From the NCBI GenBank assembly GCA_016297695.1, contig JAEDGC010000005.1, positions 1 to 64,000 on the forward strand: a DNA stretch of 64,000 nucleotides, in the 5' to 3' direction. Source of the stretch: Bacilli bacterium. GTDB lineage: Bacteria > Bacillota_I > Bacilli_A > RF39 > UBA660. A program made the position numbers and the translations under genes. Below, piece by piece: positions 7,304 to 16,559 of the stretch. Under the pieces are notes generated by a model. It was not told the origin of the DNA and ran no database searches. It saw only the letters and a list, made by a program, of their open reading frames with translations. Each line of letters starts with the position of its first letter. Position 1 is the first letter of the stretch.

Positions 7304-7335
7304 CGCGAACCAAATTTTTATAGGAGGTGTTAATC

Positions 7336-7770
7336 GTGGCTAAAGAAATCACTAGAAGAATTAAGTTACAAATTGAAGCTGGTAAGGCTACACCTGCTCC
7401 ACCAGTTGGAACAGCTTTAGGACCTGCCGGAATTAATATTCAAGAATTCTGTACTAAATTTAATGATGCAACTAGAGAAAAAATGGGAACTATAATACCA
7501 TGCGAAATTTCAGTTTATGATGATAGAACTTTCGATTTTGTATTAAAAACTCCACCAGCAGGATTCTTAATTAAACAAGCTGCTAAAATTCAAAAAGGAA
7601 GTAGTAAAGGAGCTAATGAAACAGTAGCGACTTTATCTCAAGAACAACTTAGACAAATAGCAGAAACAAAATTGCCTGATTTAAATGCTTATGATGTTGA
7701 TGCAGCAATGAATATTATTGCTGGAACAGCTAAGAATATGGGTGTTAAAATCGAAGACAAAGAAAACTAA
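7336..7770 (+). CDS. rplK: 50S ribosomal protein L11
   Basis: 144 residues, normal length. L11 binds the GTPase-associated region of 23S rRNA. Diagnostic segments include [20 protein letters not shown] near the N-terminus and [13 protein letters not shown] in the middle. The GTG at 7336 is the true start: AGGAGG sits 9 bases upstream and the protein then begins MAKEITRR like other L11s. An in-frame GTG at 7327 overlaps that Shine-Dalgarno. First gene of rplK-rplA, which here is not adjacent to secE-nusG (20 kb away). Confidence 0.97.
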   Translation: MAKEITRRIKLQIEAGKATPAPPVGTALGPAGINIQEFCTKFNDATREKMGTIIPCEISVYDDRTFDFVLKTPPAGFLIKQAAKIQKGSSKGANETVATLSQEQLRQIAETKLPDLNAYDVDAAMNIIAGTAKNMGVKIEDKEN

Positions 7771-7822
7771 TAATTAATAAATTTCAAATCCGCCAAATAA
7801 ACCACAGTTAGGAGGAAAGAAA

Positions 7823-8521
7823 ATGAGAAAAGCTAGTAAGAAATATGTGGAAGCTTCTAAAAAAGTAGAAAAAAATAATACTTACTCAGTAGAAGAAGCA
7901 ATCAAATTAGTTAAAGAAACTTCAATTACTAAATTTGATGGAACTGTAGAAGTTGCAATTAAACTTAATGTTGATCCAAAAAAAGCTGATCAACAATTAA
8001 GAGGTTCTCTAGTTTTACCTAATGGTACAGGAAAGACTAAAAAGATTTTAGTTATTGCTAAAGGTGAAGCTGCAAAATCTGCAAAAGAAGCTGGTGCTGA
8101 TTTTGTTGGAGATACTGACATGATTGAAAAAATTCAAAAAGAAAATTGGTTTGATTATGATGTTATCATTGCAACTCCAGAAATGATGCCAGAACTTGGT
8201 AAAATTGGTCGTGTTTTAGGACCAAAAGGTTTGATGCCAAATCCTAAAACTGGAACAGTTACACCAACACCAGTTAAAACTATTGAAGATATTAAAAAAG
8301 GTATGGTTGAATTTAGAACTGACTCATATGGAAATATTCATACAATCGTTGGTAAAGTATCTTTTGATGAAAATAAATTAGTTGAAAATTTAGAATACAT
8401 CATTAATACAATTTCTAAAATGAAACCAGCAACTGTTAAAGGAAAATTCATTACTAATATTTCAGTAACATCTACAATGGGTCCTGGAATCAAAGTAGAT
8501 AAAAATTCTTTTGACATTTAA
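7823..8521 (+). CDS. rplA: 50S ribosomal protein L1
   Basis: 232 residues, full length. L1 forms the mobile L1 stalk and represses its own operon. Recognisable segments are [41 protein letters not shown] (the RNA-binding loop) and the C-terminal [10 protein letters not shown]. It follows rplK after 52 bases with an AGGAGG site, and the L10 leader follows it. Confidence 0.97.
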   Translation: MRKASKKYVEASKKVEKNNTYSVEEAIKLVKETSITKFDGTVEVAIKLNVDPKKADQQLRGSLVLPNGTGKTKKILVIAKGEAAKSAKEAGADFVGDTDMIEKIQKENWFDYDVIIATPEMMPELGKIGRVLGPKGLMPNPKTGTVTPTPVKTIEDIKKGMVEFRTDSYGNIHTIVGKVSFDENKLVENLEYIINTISKMKPATVKGKFITNISVTSTMGPGIKVDKNSFDI

Positions 8522-8544
8522 TAAAAAATGTAATAAAATAACTA

Positions 8545-8660
8545 CAGAAAAAGTGATTAACCAAAGACAGCATGGGAAGAAATTCTTAATAATCATGCCG
8601 AGGGAAATCTTAAATACATTCTTTATGTTTTAAGCTTTCCTTGTTGTGAAAGCTTTTTTT
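8545..8660 (+). ncRNA. L10 leader (rplJ autoregulatory element)
   Basis: The leader carries the conserved ACCAAAGACAGCATGGGAAG and ATCATGCCGAGGGAAAT segments of the L10-binding element, where the L10-(L7/L12) complex binds its mRNA. An intrinsic terminator follows: AAGCTTTC (8632-8639) / GAAAGCTT (8648-8655) with T8. The arrangement indicates transcription attenuation of rplJ-rplL by L10. Confidence 0.88.
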
Positions 8661-8680
8661 GATAGATAAGGAGGAATTAT

Positions 8681-9172
8681 ATGGCAAGTACTAAGATTCT
8701 TAATGCTAAAAAAGAAGTCGTGGCTGAAATTACTGAAAAAGTAAAAAATAGCGAATCTGTTATTGTGTTCCAATACCAAGGATTAACAGTTGACGAATTA
8801 AGCGAATTAAGAAAAAAACTAAGAGAAGTTAAGGCTGAAGTCAAAGTTTATAAGAATACTTTATTAAAACGTGCTCTTGATGACTTAAAACTTAGCTTAG
8901 ATGGTTTCTTAGAAGGACCTAATGCTATATTATTTGGTGAAAGTTTACTTGAACCAATCAAGGTTATTGCTGATTTTGCAAAAGATCATGAAAAACTTAG
9001 TATTAGAGTTGGAATTATTAGTGGCGATGTTGCCGATTTAGCTACTATCAATGAATATGCGAATATTCCATCATACGAAGGATTGTTAACAATGCTTGCT
9101 GGTGGTATGATTCAATATGTACGCGACTTATCTATAGGTTTAAATCTATATGCAGAAAGTCTAGAAAAATAA
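8681..9172 (+). CDS. rplJ: 50S ribosomal protein L10
   Basis: 163 residues. L10 is the base of the ribosomal stalk that anchors L7/L12 dimers. The N-terminal domain has VFQYQGLTVDELSELRKKLRE and KVYKNTLLKRAL; the C-terminal helix binds L7/L12. It is preceded by its leader and attenuator and a strong AAGGAGG, and is followed by rplL after 19 bases. Confidence 0.96.
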   Translation: MASTKILNAKKEVVAEITEKVKNSESVIVFQYQGLTVDELSELRKKLREVKAEVKVYKNTLLKRALDDLKLSLDGFLEGPNAILFGESLLEPIKVIADFAKDHEKLSIRVGIISGDVADLATINEYANIPSYEGLLTMLAGGMIQYVRDLSIGLNLYAESLEK

Positions 9173-9191
9173 GAAAGAGGAGGAATTTTAA

Positions 9192-9557
9192 ATGGCAAAA
9201 TTTACAAAAGATGAATTCATTAATGGATTAAAAGAAATGACTATTCTTGAAGTTAAAGAATTAGTTGACGCAATGAAAGAAGAATTTGGAGTAGATCCAA
9301 GTGCTGTAGCTGTAGCTGCTGCTCCTGCTGCTGAAGCTGCTGAAGATAATGCTGCTAAAACTGTAGTATTAAAATCAGCTGGTGGAAACAAAATTGCAGT
9401 TATTAAAATCTTAAAAGAAATAACTGGTTTAGGATTAGTAGAAGCTAAAGCTTTAGCTGATAATGGTGGAAATGTTAAAGAAAACGTTCCTGCTGAAGAA
9501 GCTAATAACATTAAAGCTCAACTTGAAGAAGCTGGTGCTGAAGTAGAATTAGCTTAA
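9192..9557 (+). CDS. rplL: 50S ribosomal protein L7/L12
   Basis: 121 residues. The N-terminal dimerisation helices and an Ala-rich hinge (about residues 38-55) precede the factor-binding C-terminal domain with KIAVIKILKEITGLGLVEAKAL. The stalk protein recruits translational GTPases. Second gene of the rplJ-rplL operon; no clear terminator follows before the tRNA promoter. Confidence 0.97.
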   Translation: MAKFTKDEFINGLKEMTILEVKELVDAMKEEFGVDPSAVAVAAAPAAEAAEDNAAKTVVLKSAGGNKIAVIKILKEITGLGLVEAKALADNGGNVKENVPAEEANNIKAQLEEAGAEVELA

Positions 9558-9592
9558 TTCTATAATAAATTTAGTAAATTATGTAATAATTA

Positions 9593-9622
9593 TTGACAAA
9601 ATAAATAAACTTATTATATAAT
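9593..9622 (+). promoter_or_regulatory. Promoter for tRNA-Asn
   Basis: Perfect TTGACA (9593-9598) and TATAAT (9617-9622) with an 18-bp spacer, 11 bases before the mature tRNA 5' end. Confidence 0.85.
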
Positions 9623-9633
9623 TTACTAGTAAT

Positions 9634-9709
9634 GCCCGATTAGCTCAGTCGGTAGAGCGCACGGCTGTTAACCGTTAGGTCGTAGGTTCGAGTCCTACAT
9701 CGGGCGCCA
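9634..9709 (+). tRNA. tRNA-Asn(GTT)
   Basis: 76 bases with encoded CCA. Acceptor stem GCCCGAT / ATCGGGC, D loop AGCTCAGTCGGTAGAGC, anticodon loop centred on GTT, and T arm with GGTTCGAGTCC. The terminator at 9721 shows it is a single-gene transcript. Confidence 0.97.
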
Positions 9710-9720
9710 TGTTGAAATTT

Positions 9721-9746
9721 AACCAAGTTTTATACTTGGTTTTTTC
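9721..9746 (+). terminator. Rho-independent terminator of tRNA-Asn
   Basis: Seven-bp stem AACCAAG / CTTGGTT and a T tract, 11 bases past the tRNA. Confidence 0.9.
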
Positions 9747-9827
9747 ATATTTAAATATTAATTTCTAATATCATAAAGCTACTATATATGATATAATATT
9801 TAGTAGATATTTTTAAGGAGGGACTTT

Positions 9828-10268
9828 ATGAAAGTTATATTGCTTAAAGATGTTAAAGGACAAGGCAAAAAAGATCAAATAATAAATGTAAGTGATGGAT
9901 ATGCAAACAATTACTTAATAAAAAATGGTTTAGCAGTAGCTGAAACTAAAAAAAGTAAAGAAGTATTAGACATTCAATTACAAAAAAGAAAAGATGAAGA
10001 AGATGCTTTAGTAAGAAATATGCAAGAAATTGCAAATAAATTAAAAGATAAAAATATTAGTTTTAAAGTTAAAACTGGAGCTATGGATAAAGTATTCGGA
10101 GCTATTTCAACAAAACAAATAAGTGATGAATTAAAGAAAATGGGTTATAACATAGATAAAAAATGTATTAAACCTCAATTTCCTATTGATACACTTGGTA
10201 CACATAAAGTACCAGTTGAATTACATAAAAAAGTTAAATTTGATTTAAATATCGTATTAAAAAAGTAG
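9828..10268 (+). CDS. rplI: 50S ribosomal protein L9
   Basis: 146 residues, typical length. The N-terminal domain carries the family signature [28 protein letters not shown]; a long connecting helix and the C-terminal RNA-binding domain follow. A promoter with TATAAT (about 9795) and an AAGGAGGG site precede it. It is immediately followed by the replicative helicase, the conserved Firmicute order rplI-dnaB(dnaC). Confidence 0.96.
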   Translation: MKVILLKDVKGQGKKDQIINVSDGYANNYLIKNGLAVAETKKSKEVLDIQLQKRKDEEDALVRNMQEIANKLKDKNISFKVKTGAMDKVFGAISTKQISDELKKMGYNIDKKCIKPQFPIDTLGTHKVPVELHKKVKFDLNIVLKK

Positions 10269-10277
10269 GTGATTAAA

Positions 10278-11624
10278 ATGGCAAGTCGTAAGATGCCTCA
10301 AAACTTAGATGCCGAAATGTCTGTTCTAGGTTGTTCATTTCTTGATAAATATGCGCTTGAAAAAATAATGGAAAATGTTGATTCTTCAATGTTTTATAGT
10401 GATGCCAATAAAAAAATATTTTTAGCGTTGCAAGAATTATATAAAAGTAGAACTCCAATTGATATTACAACTATAAAAAATGAATTAGATAAACAAAAGA
10501 ATCTTCAAGCGGTTGGAGGAATTGAATATATATCAGAAGTTATTGATAGTGTTGCTACTGTAGCTAATCTTGATTACTATATAAAAATTGTTAAGGAAAA
10601 AGCTTTAAGAAGAAAATTAATTGATACAGCTACAGAAATTATTTCTGATACTTATGAAGAAGACGGAAATATTACAACTCTTTTTGATACAGCTGAAAAA
10701 AATATTTTAAATGTTATTAAAGCTCGACAAACAAGTGAATTTAGACCTATTTCTGACGTTTTAAGAACAGCCCAAGAGCAATTAGAAAATATGGCTAAGA
10801 ATAAATCAGCTATAACTGGTTTGCCAACTGGTTTTTATGATTTAGATAAATCAACTGCTGGATTACATGAAGGTGAATTAATAATAATCGCTGCCCGTCC
10901 TGGTATGGGAAAAACTGCTTTTGCCCTAAATGTTGCTACGAATGCAGCTTTTCAAACTGATAAAGCAGTAGCTATATTCAATCTAGAAATGTCAGCAGAA
11001 CAATTAGTTAATCGTATGATTTCATCAGTAGGGCAAATAGAAGGTGAAAAATTAAAAACAGGTATTATGAATAATAATGACTGGAAAAAATATAATGAAG
11101 CAATAAGTCAGCTTGCTGATACAAATATTTATATTGAAGATAATGCTGGAATAACTGCTCCTGAAATTAAAGCTAAGTGTCGTAGACTTGCAAATTCTGA
11201 AAAAGGTTTAGGATTAGTTGTAATCGATTATTTGCAGTTAGTTACAACTGGAGGAAGAACAGAATCTCGTCAAGTGGAGGTATCTGATATATCAAGATCA
11301 TTTAAGACTCTTGCTATGGAATTAAAAGTACCGGTTATAGCACTTGCTCAACTTTCTCGTAATGCAGAACGAAGTGAAACAAAACAGCCAAGACTTGCTG
11401 ATTTACGTGAATCAGGTTCTATAGAACAAGATGCTGATATTGTATTATTTATAAATCGTGCTGATTACTATGAAGCTAAAACAGATAACAAAGTAAATAT
11501 AGTTCCTGCTGAATTAATTATTGCTAAACATCGTAAAGGCTCAACTGGACTTGTAAATTTATTATTTGAATTAGATAAAAGTTGTTTTAAAAATTATTTA
11601 AAAGTTAGTAATGATATAGAATAA
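10278..11624 (+). CDS. dnaB: Replicative DNA helicase (DnaB; DnaC in Bacillus)
   Basis: 448 residues, full length. The N-terminal domain (about 1-150; NLDAEMSVLGC at the start) binds primase. The RecA-like ATPase domain has Walker A ARPGMGKTAFAL, Walker B VVIDYLQL and the late QDADIVLFINR motif. It is the hexameric 5'-3' helicase of the replisome. The ATG at 10278 is preferred because the only ribosome binding site (AGGTG) overlaps the upstream GTG at 10269. Confidence 0.96.
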   Translation: MASRKMPQNLDAEMSVLGCSFLDKYALEKIMENVDSSMFYSDANKKIFLALQELYKSRTPIDITTIKNELDKQKNLQAVGGIEYISEVIDSVATVANLDYYIKIVKEKALRRKLIDTATEIISDTYEEDGNITTLFDTAEKNILNVIKARQTSEFRPISDVLRTAQEQLENMAKNKSAITGLPTGFYDLDKSTAGLHEGELIIIAARPGMGKTAFALNVATNAAFQTDKAVAIFNLEMSAEQLVNRMISSVGQIEGEKLKTGIMNNNDWKKYNEAISQLADTNIYIEDNAGITAPEIKAKCRRLANSEKGLGLVVIDYLQLVTTGGRTESRQVEVSDISRSFKTLAMELKVPVIALAQLSRNAERSETKQPRLADLRESGSIEQDADIVLFINRADYYEAKTDNKVNIVPAELIIAKHRKGSTGLVNLLFELDKSCFKNYLKVSNDIE

Positions 11625-11635
11625 AAGGTGATGAA

Positions 11636-13105
11636 GTGAAAACAAAAGATAAAATAATAACTGCTATAATGTGTTTATTGATATTTATTATTTTATTAGT
11701 TTCAGGAAATGTAAAAAAAATGGGAACTCCTAATAGTGTTTATCAAGTATATTTAAATGGTCAAAAAATGGGTATGATTGCTGATAAAGATGAATTATAT
11801 GATTTAATCAACGAAGAACAAAAAGACATTAAAGACAAATATGATGTTGATAAAGTTTATCCACCATTGGGGTTTGAAATAGTTAAATATATTACATATG
11901 ATGATGAAATAGAAGATGCTAATAAAATATATGATAAAATAAAAAATAAAGATGATTTTACTATTGAAGGATATCAAGTTACAATTTCAAGTGAAGATGA
12001 AGAAAAAGAAGATGTTGTTGTAAATGTTTTAGATAAAGAAGTATTTAAAAATGCCTTAAAAAATGTTGTAACTGCATTCGTAAGTGAAGACGATTTTAAT
12101 AAATATATTAATAACTCTCAATCTGAAATTGTTGATACTGGTCAAATAATAGAACACATGTACTTTGAAGAAAAAATAAACATAAATAAAACTTATATAA
12201 GTGCTAAAGATAAAATATATACTGATGAGAGTGAATTGTCGCAATATCTTTTATTTGGAGATAAATTGGAGCAAAATGAGTATGTTGTTAAAGAAGGAGA
12301 TACTATTACAAGTATTTCTGAAAATAATAAATTGAATACTCAAGAATTTTTAGTTGCTAATCCTAAATTTAGAGATGAAAATAGTATGCTTGCAATAGGA
12401 GAAAAGGTAAATATTTCTCTTATTAATCCAAAATTGACTTTAATTGAAGAATTACACGTTGTTCAAGATGTAGAAGCTGTAATGGTAAAAGAAACAAAAT
12501 ATGATGATACAAAACCAAGTAGTTATTCAGCAGTTACACAACATGGAGTTACTGGAATAACAAGATTTACTCAAAAAGTAAGAGTAGTTAATGGTGAACA
12601 AAACCAAGGTGTTGAAGTTGTTAGTAAAGAAACAATTAGAGAACCAGTTACTGAAATTACTACAAAAGGTAAAAAAATTCCATCTTATGTTACGGGAACA
12701 TTTGTTGATACAGGTGGAGATTGGGCTTGGCCAACTAACTCACCTTACATTATTACTTCTGAATATGCTTTCCGTTGGGGAAGTATGCATCAAGGTATTG
12801 ATATATCAGGTACAGGATACGGTTCTCCAATATATGCTGCAAAGGCCGGAACTGTTGTTAAGGTTACAACTCATTATTCATTAGGAAAATACGTAGTAAT
12901 TCAACATGATAATAATATTTATACAATGTATGCCCATCTTTCAAGTCAAAAAGTTTCGCCAGGTCAAACAGTTTCAAGAGGACAAGTAATTGGTTTAATG
13001 GGATCATCAGGTTTCTCAACAGGAACTCACCTACATTTTAGTGCAATAGTCGGAATGCCATATGAAGGCGGTCAATTCTTTAATCCATGGAAGTTGTATA
13101 GATAA
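11636..13105 (+). CDS. LysM/G5-containing M23 peptidase
   Basis: 489 residues. A single N-terminal membrane anchor (about 8-25), a long extracytoplasmic region, a LysM-like segment (YVVKEGDTITSISENN, about 217-265), a G5-like domain (about 275-350) and a C-terminal lysostaphin-type M23 domain. Zn ligands are visible as H385/D389 (HQGID) and H465-x-H467 (HLHF). It is probably a peptidoglycan endopeptidase held at the membrane. It starts with GTG and overlaps walJ by one base. In Bacillus this position between dnaC and walJ is held by walRKHI, so the gene may belong to wall homeostasis. Confidence 0.9.
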   Translation: MKTKDKIITAIMCLLIFIILLVSGNVKKMGTPNSVYQVYLNGQKMGMIADKDELYDLINEEQKDIKDKYDVDKVYPPLGFEIVKYITYDDEIEDANKIYDKIKNKDDFTIEGYQVTISSEDEEKEDVVVNVLDKEVFKNALKNVVTAFVSEDDFNKYINNSQSEIVDTGQIIEHMYFEEKININKTYISAKDKIYTDESELSQYLLFGDKLEQNEYVVKEGDTITSISENNKLNTQEFLVANPKFRDENSMLAIGEKVNISLINPKLTLIEELHVVQDVEAVMVKETKYDDTKPSSYSAVTQHGVTGITRFTQKVRVVNGEQNQGVEVVSKETIREPVTEITTKGKKIPSYVTGTFVDTGGDWAWPTNSPYIITSEYAFRWGSMHQGIDISGTGYGSPIYAAKAGTVVKVTTHYSLGKYVVIQHDNNIYTMYAHLSSQKVSPGQTVSRGQVIGLMGSSGFSTGTHLHFSAIVGMPYEGGQFFNPWKLYR

Positions 13106-13869
13106 TGAAAATATGTGTATTATCAAGTGGCAGTAAAGGAAATGCTACATACATTGAGACTAATGAACATAAAATATTGGTGGATGCTGGTAGAAATTCT
13201 AAATATTTAGCAGAATGCCTAACAAAAATTGGTGTAAATCCAAATGATATAGATTATGTATTAATTAGTCATAACCATAAGGATCATATTTCTGCACTAA
13301 AAGTATTTATAAATAAATATAGACCGACATTATTACTAAGTCAAAAAATATTTGAACAGCTTCCTGAAATAAGAGATTATGATGATATAGAAATATATGA
13401 AGATGAAATAAAATTGAATAATTTGAGAATCTATTGTATAAAATCTTCTCATGATGCAATAGATTCTAGAAATTTTATATTTGAAGAAGATGGTAAATCT
13501 GTTGTTTATGTAACCGATACTGGATATATTAATCAAAAAAACTTTCGTATTTTAAATAATCGTAATATATATTTATTTGAAAGTAATCATGATATAGAAA
13601 TGTTAATGAATGGACCATACCCTAAATTTTTAAAACAAAGGGTAGTTGGAAGCAATGGCCATTTATCAAATAAAGATTCTAGTTTCTATTTAAGTAAATT
13701 AGTAGGACCTAAAACAAAAAAAATATTATTGATGCACTTGAGTGAAGTTAATAATACTGAAAAAAAAGCTTTAGAAACTATAAAAGATACTTTTAAAGAA
13801 TATGAAATACCGTTTAATGACATAAAATGTGCAAAGCAAGATGAAATAAGTGAAGTGATAGAATTATGA
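13105..13869 (+). CDS. walJ: MBL-fold hydrolase WalJ/YycJ
   Basis: 254 residues. Metallo-beta-lactamase fold with SSGSKGNATYIE at the N-terminus and the metal-binding motif SHNHKDH, plus a later VTDTGY and SNHD. Matches the YycJ/WalJ family of predicted nucleases that couple cell division and DNA replication in Bacillus. It is coupled on both sides: TAATG with the M23 gene and ATGA with rlmH, the conserved walJ-rlmH neighbourhood. Confidence 0.88.
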   Translation: MKICVLSSGSKGNATYIETNEHKILVDAGRNSKYLAECLTKIGVNPNDIDYVLISHNHKDHISALKVFINKYRPTLLLSQKIFEQLPEIRDYDDIEIYEDEIKLNNLRIYCIKSSHDAIDSRNFIFEEDGKSVVYVTDTGYINQKNFRILNNRNIYLFESNHDIEMLMNGPYPKFLKQRVVGSNGHLSNKDSSFYLSKLVGPKTKKILLMHLSEVNNTEKKALETIKDTFKEYEIPFNDIKCAKQDEISEVIEL

Positions 13870-14303
13870 TAAAAATCATTTGTTCTGGTAAATTAAAAGA
13901 AAAATATTTAATTGATTTAGTTGATGACTATCTTAAAAGAATAAAAAAATATCATAAAATTGATTTAATTGAAATTAAAGATGAAAATTCTTTAGAAAAA
14001 GAAAAAGAAAGTATTTTAAAGTATATTGGAAAAAATGATTATGTTTGTGTTTTAGATATAAATAGTGAAAAATTAAATAGTGTACAATTTGCCAATTTTA
14101 TCGATAAAACTTTTCTAGAATCTGGAACAATAACATTCGTTATAGGAAGTTCTTTAGGAGTACATGAAGATATAAAAAAAATGGCTGATAAAAAACTTAG
14201 TTTTTCTGATATGACATTTCCTCATGGATTATTTAGAGGAATGTTGTTAGAACAAATCTATAGAGCATTTAAAATTAACAATAATGAAACATATCATAAG
14301 TAG
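13866..14303 (+). CDS. rlmH: 23S rRNA pseudouridine-1915 N3-methyltransferase
   Basis: 145 residues. SPOUT-class methyltransferase with the knot region FVIGSSLGVHEDIKK and the C-terminal FPHGLFRGMLLEQIYRAF ending in a Tyr-His, characteristic of RlmH. It modifies pseudouridine 1915 of helix 69. Slightly short of the usual ~155-159 residues. It overlaps walJ by four bases. Confidence 0.95.
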   Translation: MIKIICSGKLKEKYLIDLVDDYLKRIKKYHKIDLIEIKDENSLEKEKESILKYIGKNDYVCVLDINSEKLNSVQFANFIDKTFLESGTITFVIGSSLGVHEDIKKMADKKLSFSDMTFPHGLFRGMLLEQIYRAFKINNNETYHK

Positions 14304-14314
14304 GAGGTATATAT

Positions 14315-14968
14315 ATGATCAATAATGATTGGGATGAAAAATTAAAAATAGTATTAGAAGGTGAAGGATTTAAAAAATTTTATCGTTTAATAGAAAATGA
14401 ATATAATACTAAAACTATTTTCCCACCTAAAGATTATATATTTAATGCTTTAAAATTAACACCTTACAAAGATGTTAAAGTTGTGATTGTTGGACAAGAT
14501 CCTTATCATGGTGAAAATGAGGCTCATGGACTATCTTTTTCTGTTCAAGAAGGAATAAAAATACCTCCATCATTAAAAAATATTTATAAAGAATTATACG
14601 ATGATTTAAAAGTAAAACCAAGTAACACAGGAGATTTAACAAGATGGGCAAAACAAGGTGTATTGTTATTAAATTCTGTTTTAACAGTTGAAAAAGATAA
14701 ACCAGCTAGTCATAAGAATATTGGGTGGGAAAAATTAACAGATTATATTATAAAACTATTAAATAATAAAGAAGAACCTGTTGTATTTATTCTTTGGGGC
14801 AATTTTGCAAAAACCAAAAGTAGTCTTATTACAAATCCTAAACATTTAATAATTGCCTCACCACATCCATCTCCTTTTTCAGCACGTTATGGATTTTTTG
14901 GAAGTAAACCTTTTTCAAAAACAAATGATTTCTTAGTAAAAAATAATTTAAAACCAATAGATTGGTAG
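14315..14968 (+). CDS. ung: Uracil-DNA glycosylase
   Basis: 217 residues, family 1. Catalytic Asp62 lies in the GQDPYHG motif, and the Leu-loop HPSPFSARYGFFGSKPFS carries His184. It removes uracil from DNA to start base excision repair. It follows rlmH after 11 bases with an AGGAGG site, so probably belongs to the same transcript. Confidence 0.96.
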   Translation: MINNDWDEKLKIVLEGEGFKKFYRLIENEYNTKTIFPPKDYIFNALKLTPYKDVKVVIVGQDPYHGENEAHGLSFSVQEGIKIPPSLKNIYKELYDDLKVKPSNTGDLTRWAKQGVLLLNSVLTVEKDKPASHKNIGWEKLTDYIIKLLNNKEEPVVFILWGNFAKTKSSLITNPKHLIIASPHPSPFSARYGFFGSKPFSKTNDFLVKNNLKPIDW

Positions 14969-14981
14969 AAAGGAATATTAT

Positions 14982-15410
14982 ATGGAAACTGCAAACAAAA
15001 AAATAACAGTAGTTATATTAATAGCAATTGTATTAATTATAGGATTAATTTTATACTCATCAACATTACTTCAAAAACAACCTGTAAATAACATTGATGA
15101 AAAAACATATTTAATTCAAATTACTGAAACGTTATGGAAAGGTAATGAGACAAGTGATGGCGCCTTTAAAAAATATGATATTAAAGCTAATGATACTATT
15201 AAATTTAATGGCAAATATAAAAAGATTAATTTTGATGTTGTTAGTGCTAATGATAAATTTATTACAATTAAGACAAGTGAAGATATGAAATTAATTGAAG
15301 AAGAAAAAAATAGTATTTCTAATACATTTAAAATTTCGACTAAAAGCAAAATTAAGTTATCAACTAATACCAAGGATGAAGGAGCTTACTATTTGATAGA
15401 AAGCAAATAA
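14982..15410 (+). CDS. Membrane-anchored hypothetical protein
   Basis: 142 residues with one N-terminal transmembrane helix (about 9-28) and a roughly 110-residue extracytoplasmic domain of alternating hydrophobic and polar residues, probably beta-rich. No family recognised. It follows ung by 13 bases with a GAAAGGA ribosome binding site and a terminator follows, making it the last gene of that operon. Confidence 0.75.
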   Translation: METANKKITVVILIAIVLIIGLILYSSTLLQKQPVNNIDEKTYLIQITETLWKGNETSDGAFKKYDIKANDTIKFNGKYKKINFDVVSANDKFITIKTSEDMKLIEEEKNSISNTFKISTKSKIKLSTNTKDEGAYYLIESK

Positions 15411-15440
15411 AAAACTACTTTTTTAAAAGTAATTTTTTTT
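15411..15440. terminator. Bidirectional terminator
   Basis: ACTACTTTT pairs with AAAAGTAAT and T runs flank both sides, between convergent genes at 14982 and 15441. Confidence 0.75.
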
Positions 15441-15986
15441 TTATAATTTAAAATCATCATAGATTTCATCATTCATGTTTTTACCATCGAAGAAAGGTCT
15501 TATTTTAAAATCATTAAATTTTGCAATTATATTTGAAGGAAATTTTCGAACATACCCATTTAAAATATTAGTATTTTTATTGTAATATGAAGTAGTAGCA
15601 GTAAGCTTTTCGTTACTTTCTTTAATACTATTAAATATTTCTTTCATTTTCTTATTATTTTGAATTTCTTTATAATCATCATTAAACTTATTTAAAACGA
15701 TGAATGCTTTTCTTAAAGATCTATCCATTTCAAAATTTGTTAAATTTTTATTTTTTAAATTAATATATTCTTTTAAATAATCTTTATCATCATTTAATGT
15801 ACTTTTAATAATGTCATTTGCTCTAACTAATAAATCATATCTTTCTCTTAGTGTTTCATCAATAATTCCTTCTGATTGTTCAATTTTAGTTTTTAAATAT
15901 TGCATTTTATTATAATTAATTACATAGATAATACCTAATGTTCCAGCGATAACTATTAAAATTAGTAAAAAGATTAAAAAATTCAT
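15441..15986 (-). CDS. LemA-family protein
   Basis: 181 residues. N-terminal transmembrane helix (about 3-24) followed by a helical bundle with the LemA pattern: YNKMQYLKTKIEQSEGIIDETLRERYDLL near the start and a C-terminal YNKNTNILNGYVRKFPSNIIAKFNDF. The family is membrane-anchored and of uncertain function. Spacing, a CATCACTCC-complement ribosome site and a divergent neighbour suggest a stand-alone gene. Confidence 0.85.
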   Translation of the reverse strand: MNFLIFLLILIVIAGTLGIIYVINYNKMQYLKTKIEQSEGIIDETLRERYDLLVRANDIIKSTLNDDKDYLKEYINLKNKNLTNFEMDRSLRKAFIVLNKFNDDYKEIQNNKKMKEIFNSIKESNEKLTATTSYYNKNTNILNGYVRKFPSNIIAKFNDFKIRPFFDGKNMNDEIYDDFKL

Positions 15987-16058
15987 TTACATCACTCCTA
16001 TTATTTTCATTATACCATTATTAAAAATAAATTGATATAATAAATTAGGTGGTTAATT

Positions 16059-16559
16059 ATGAATTATAAAATAGAAAGAGTAGTTGTAGGAAATTTGCAA
16101 GAAAATTGCTATATAATAACAATAGATAATAAAACGTATTTAATAGACCCAGGAGATGAAGAAGAAAAAATTGAAAAACATTTAAAAGATAAAAACGTTG
16201 TTGCTATATTAGTTACCCATCATCATTTTGATCATGTTGGGGCATTAGAATATTTTGAAAAAAAATATAATTTGAAACATAATTCATACGAAGATAATAA
16301 TTTTAAAATAATTAAATGTCCTGGACATACAGATGATAGTGTTAGTTATTATTTTGAAAAAATTAAGTGTATGTTTTGTGGAGATTTTATATTTTTAGAT
16401 AGTATTGGCAGAATGGATTTACCTGGTGGAAGTAGTAAAAAAATGCAAGAAAGTTTAAATAGTATAAGTACTTATCCTGATGAAATTATATTGTATCCAG
16501 GTCATGGAGATAAGACAAGTTTAGGCTATGAAAAAAGACATTTTAAATATTATTTTTAA
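16059..16559 (+). CDS. MBL-fold hydrolase (glyoxalase II-like)
   Basis: 166 residues, a short YqgX/GloB-like protein. Metal-binding motif THHHFDHVG near residue 52, then GHTDDSVSYY, CGDFIF and the late YPGHGDKTS. All ligands expected for a binuclear metal site are present, but the C-terminal substrate domain of true glyoxalase II is absent. It is divergent from LemA and ends convergently, overlapping gerQ by four bases. Confidence 0.85.
   Translation: MNYKIERVVVGNLQENCYIITIDNKTYLIDPGDEEEKIEKHLKDKNVVAILVTHHHFDHVGALEYFEKKYNLKHNSYEDNNFKIIKCPGHTDDSVSYYFEKIKCMFCGDFIFLDSIGRMDLPGGSSKKMQESLNSISTYPDEIILYPGHGDKTSLGYEKRHFKYYF

Noticed and set aside
12591..12884. 97-codon frame inside the M23 gene
   Set aside because: It overlaps conserved G5 and M23 coding sequence in another frame; Leu/Gln-rich shadow.
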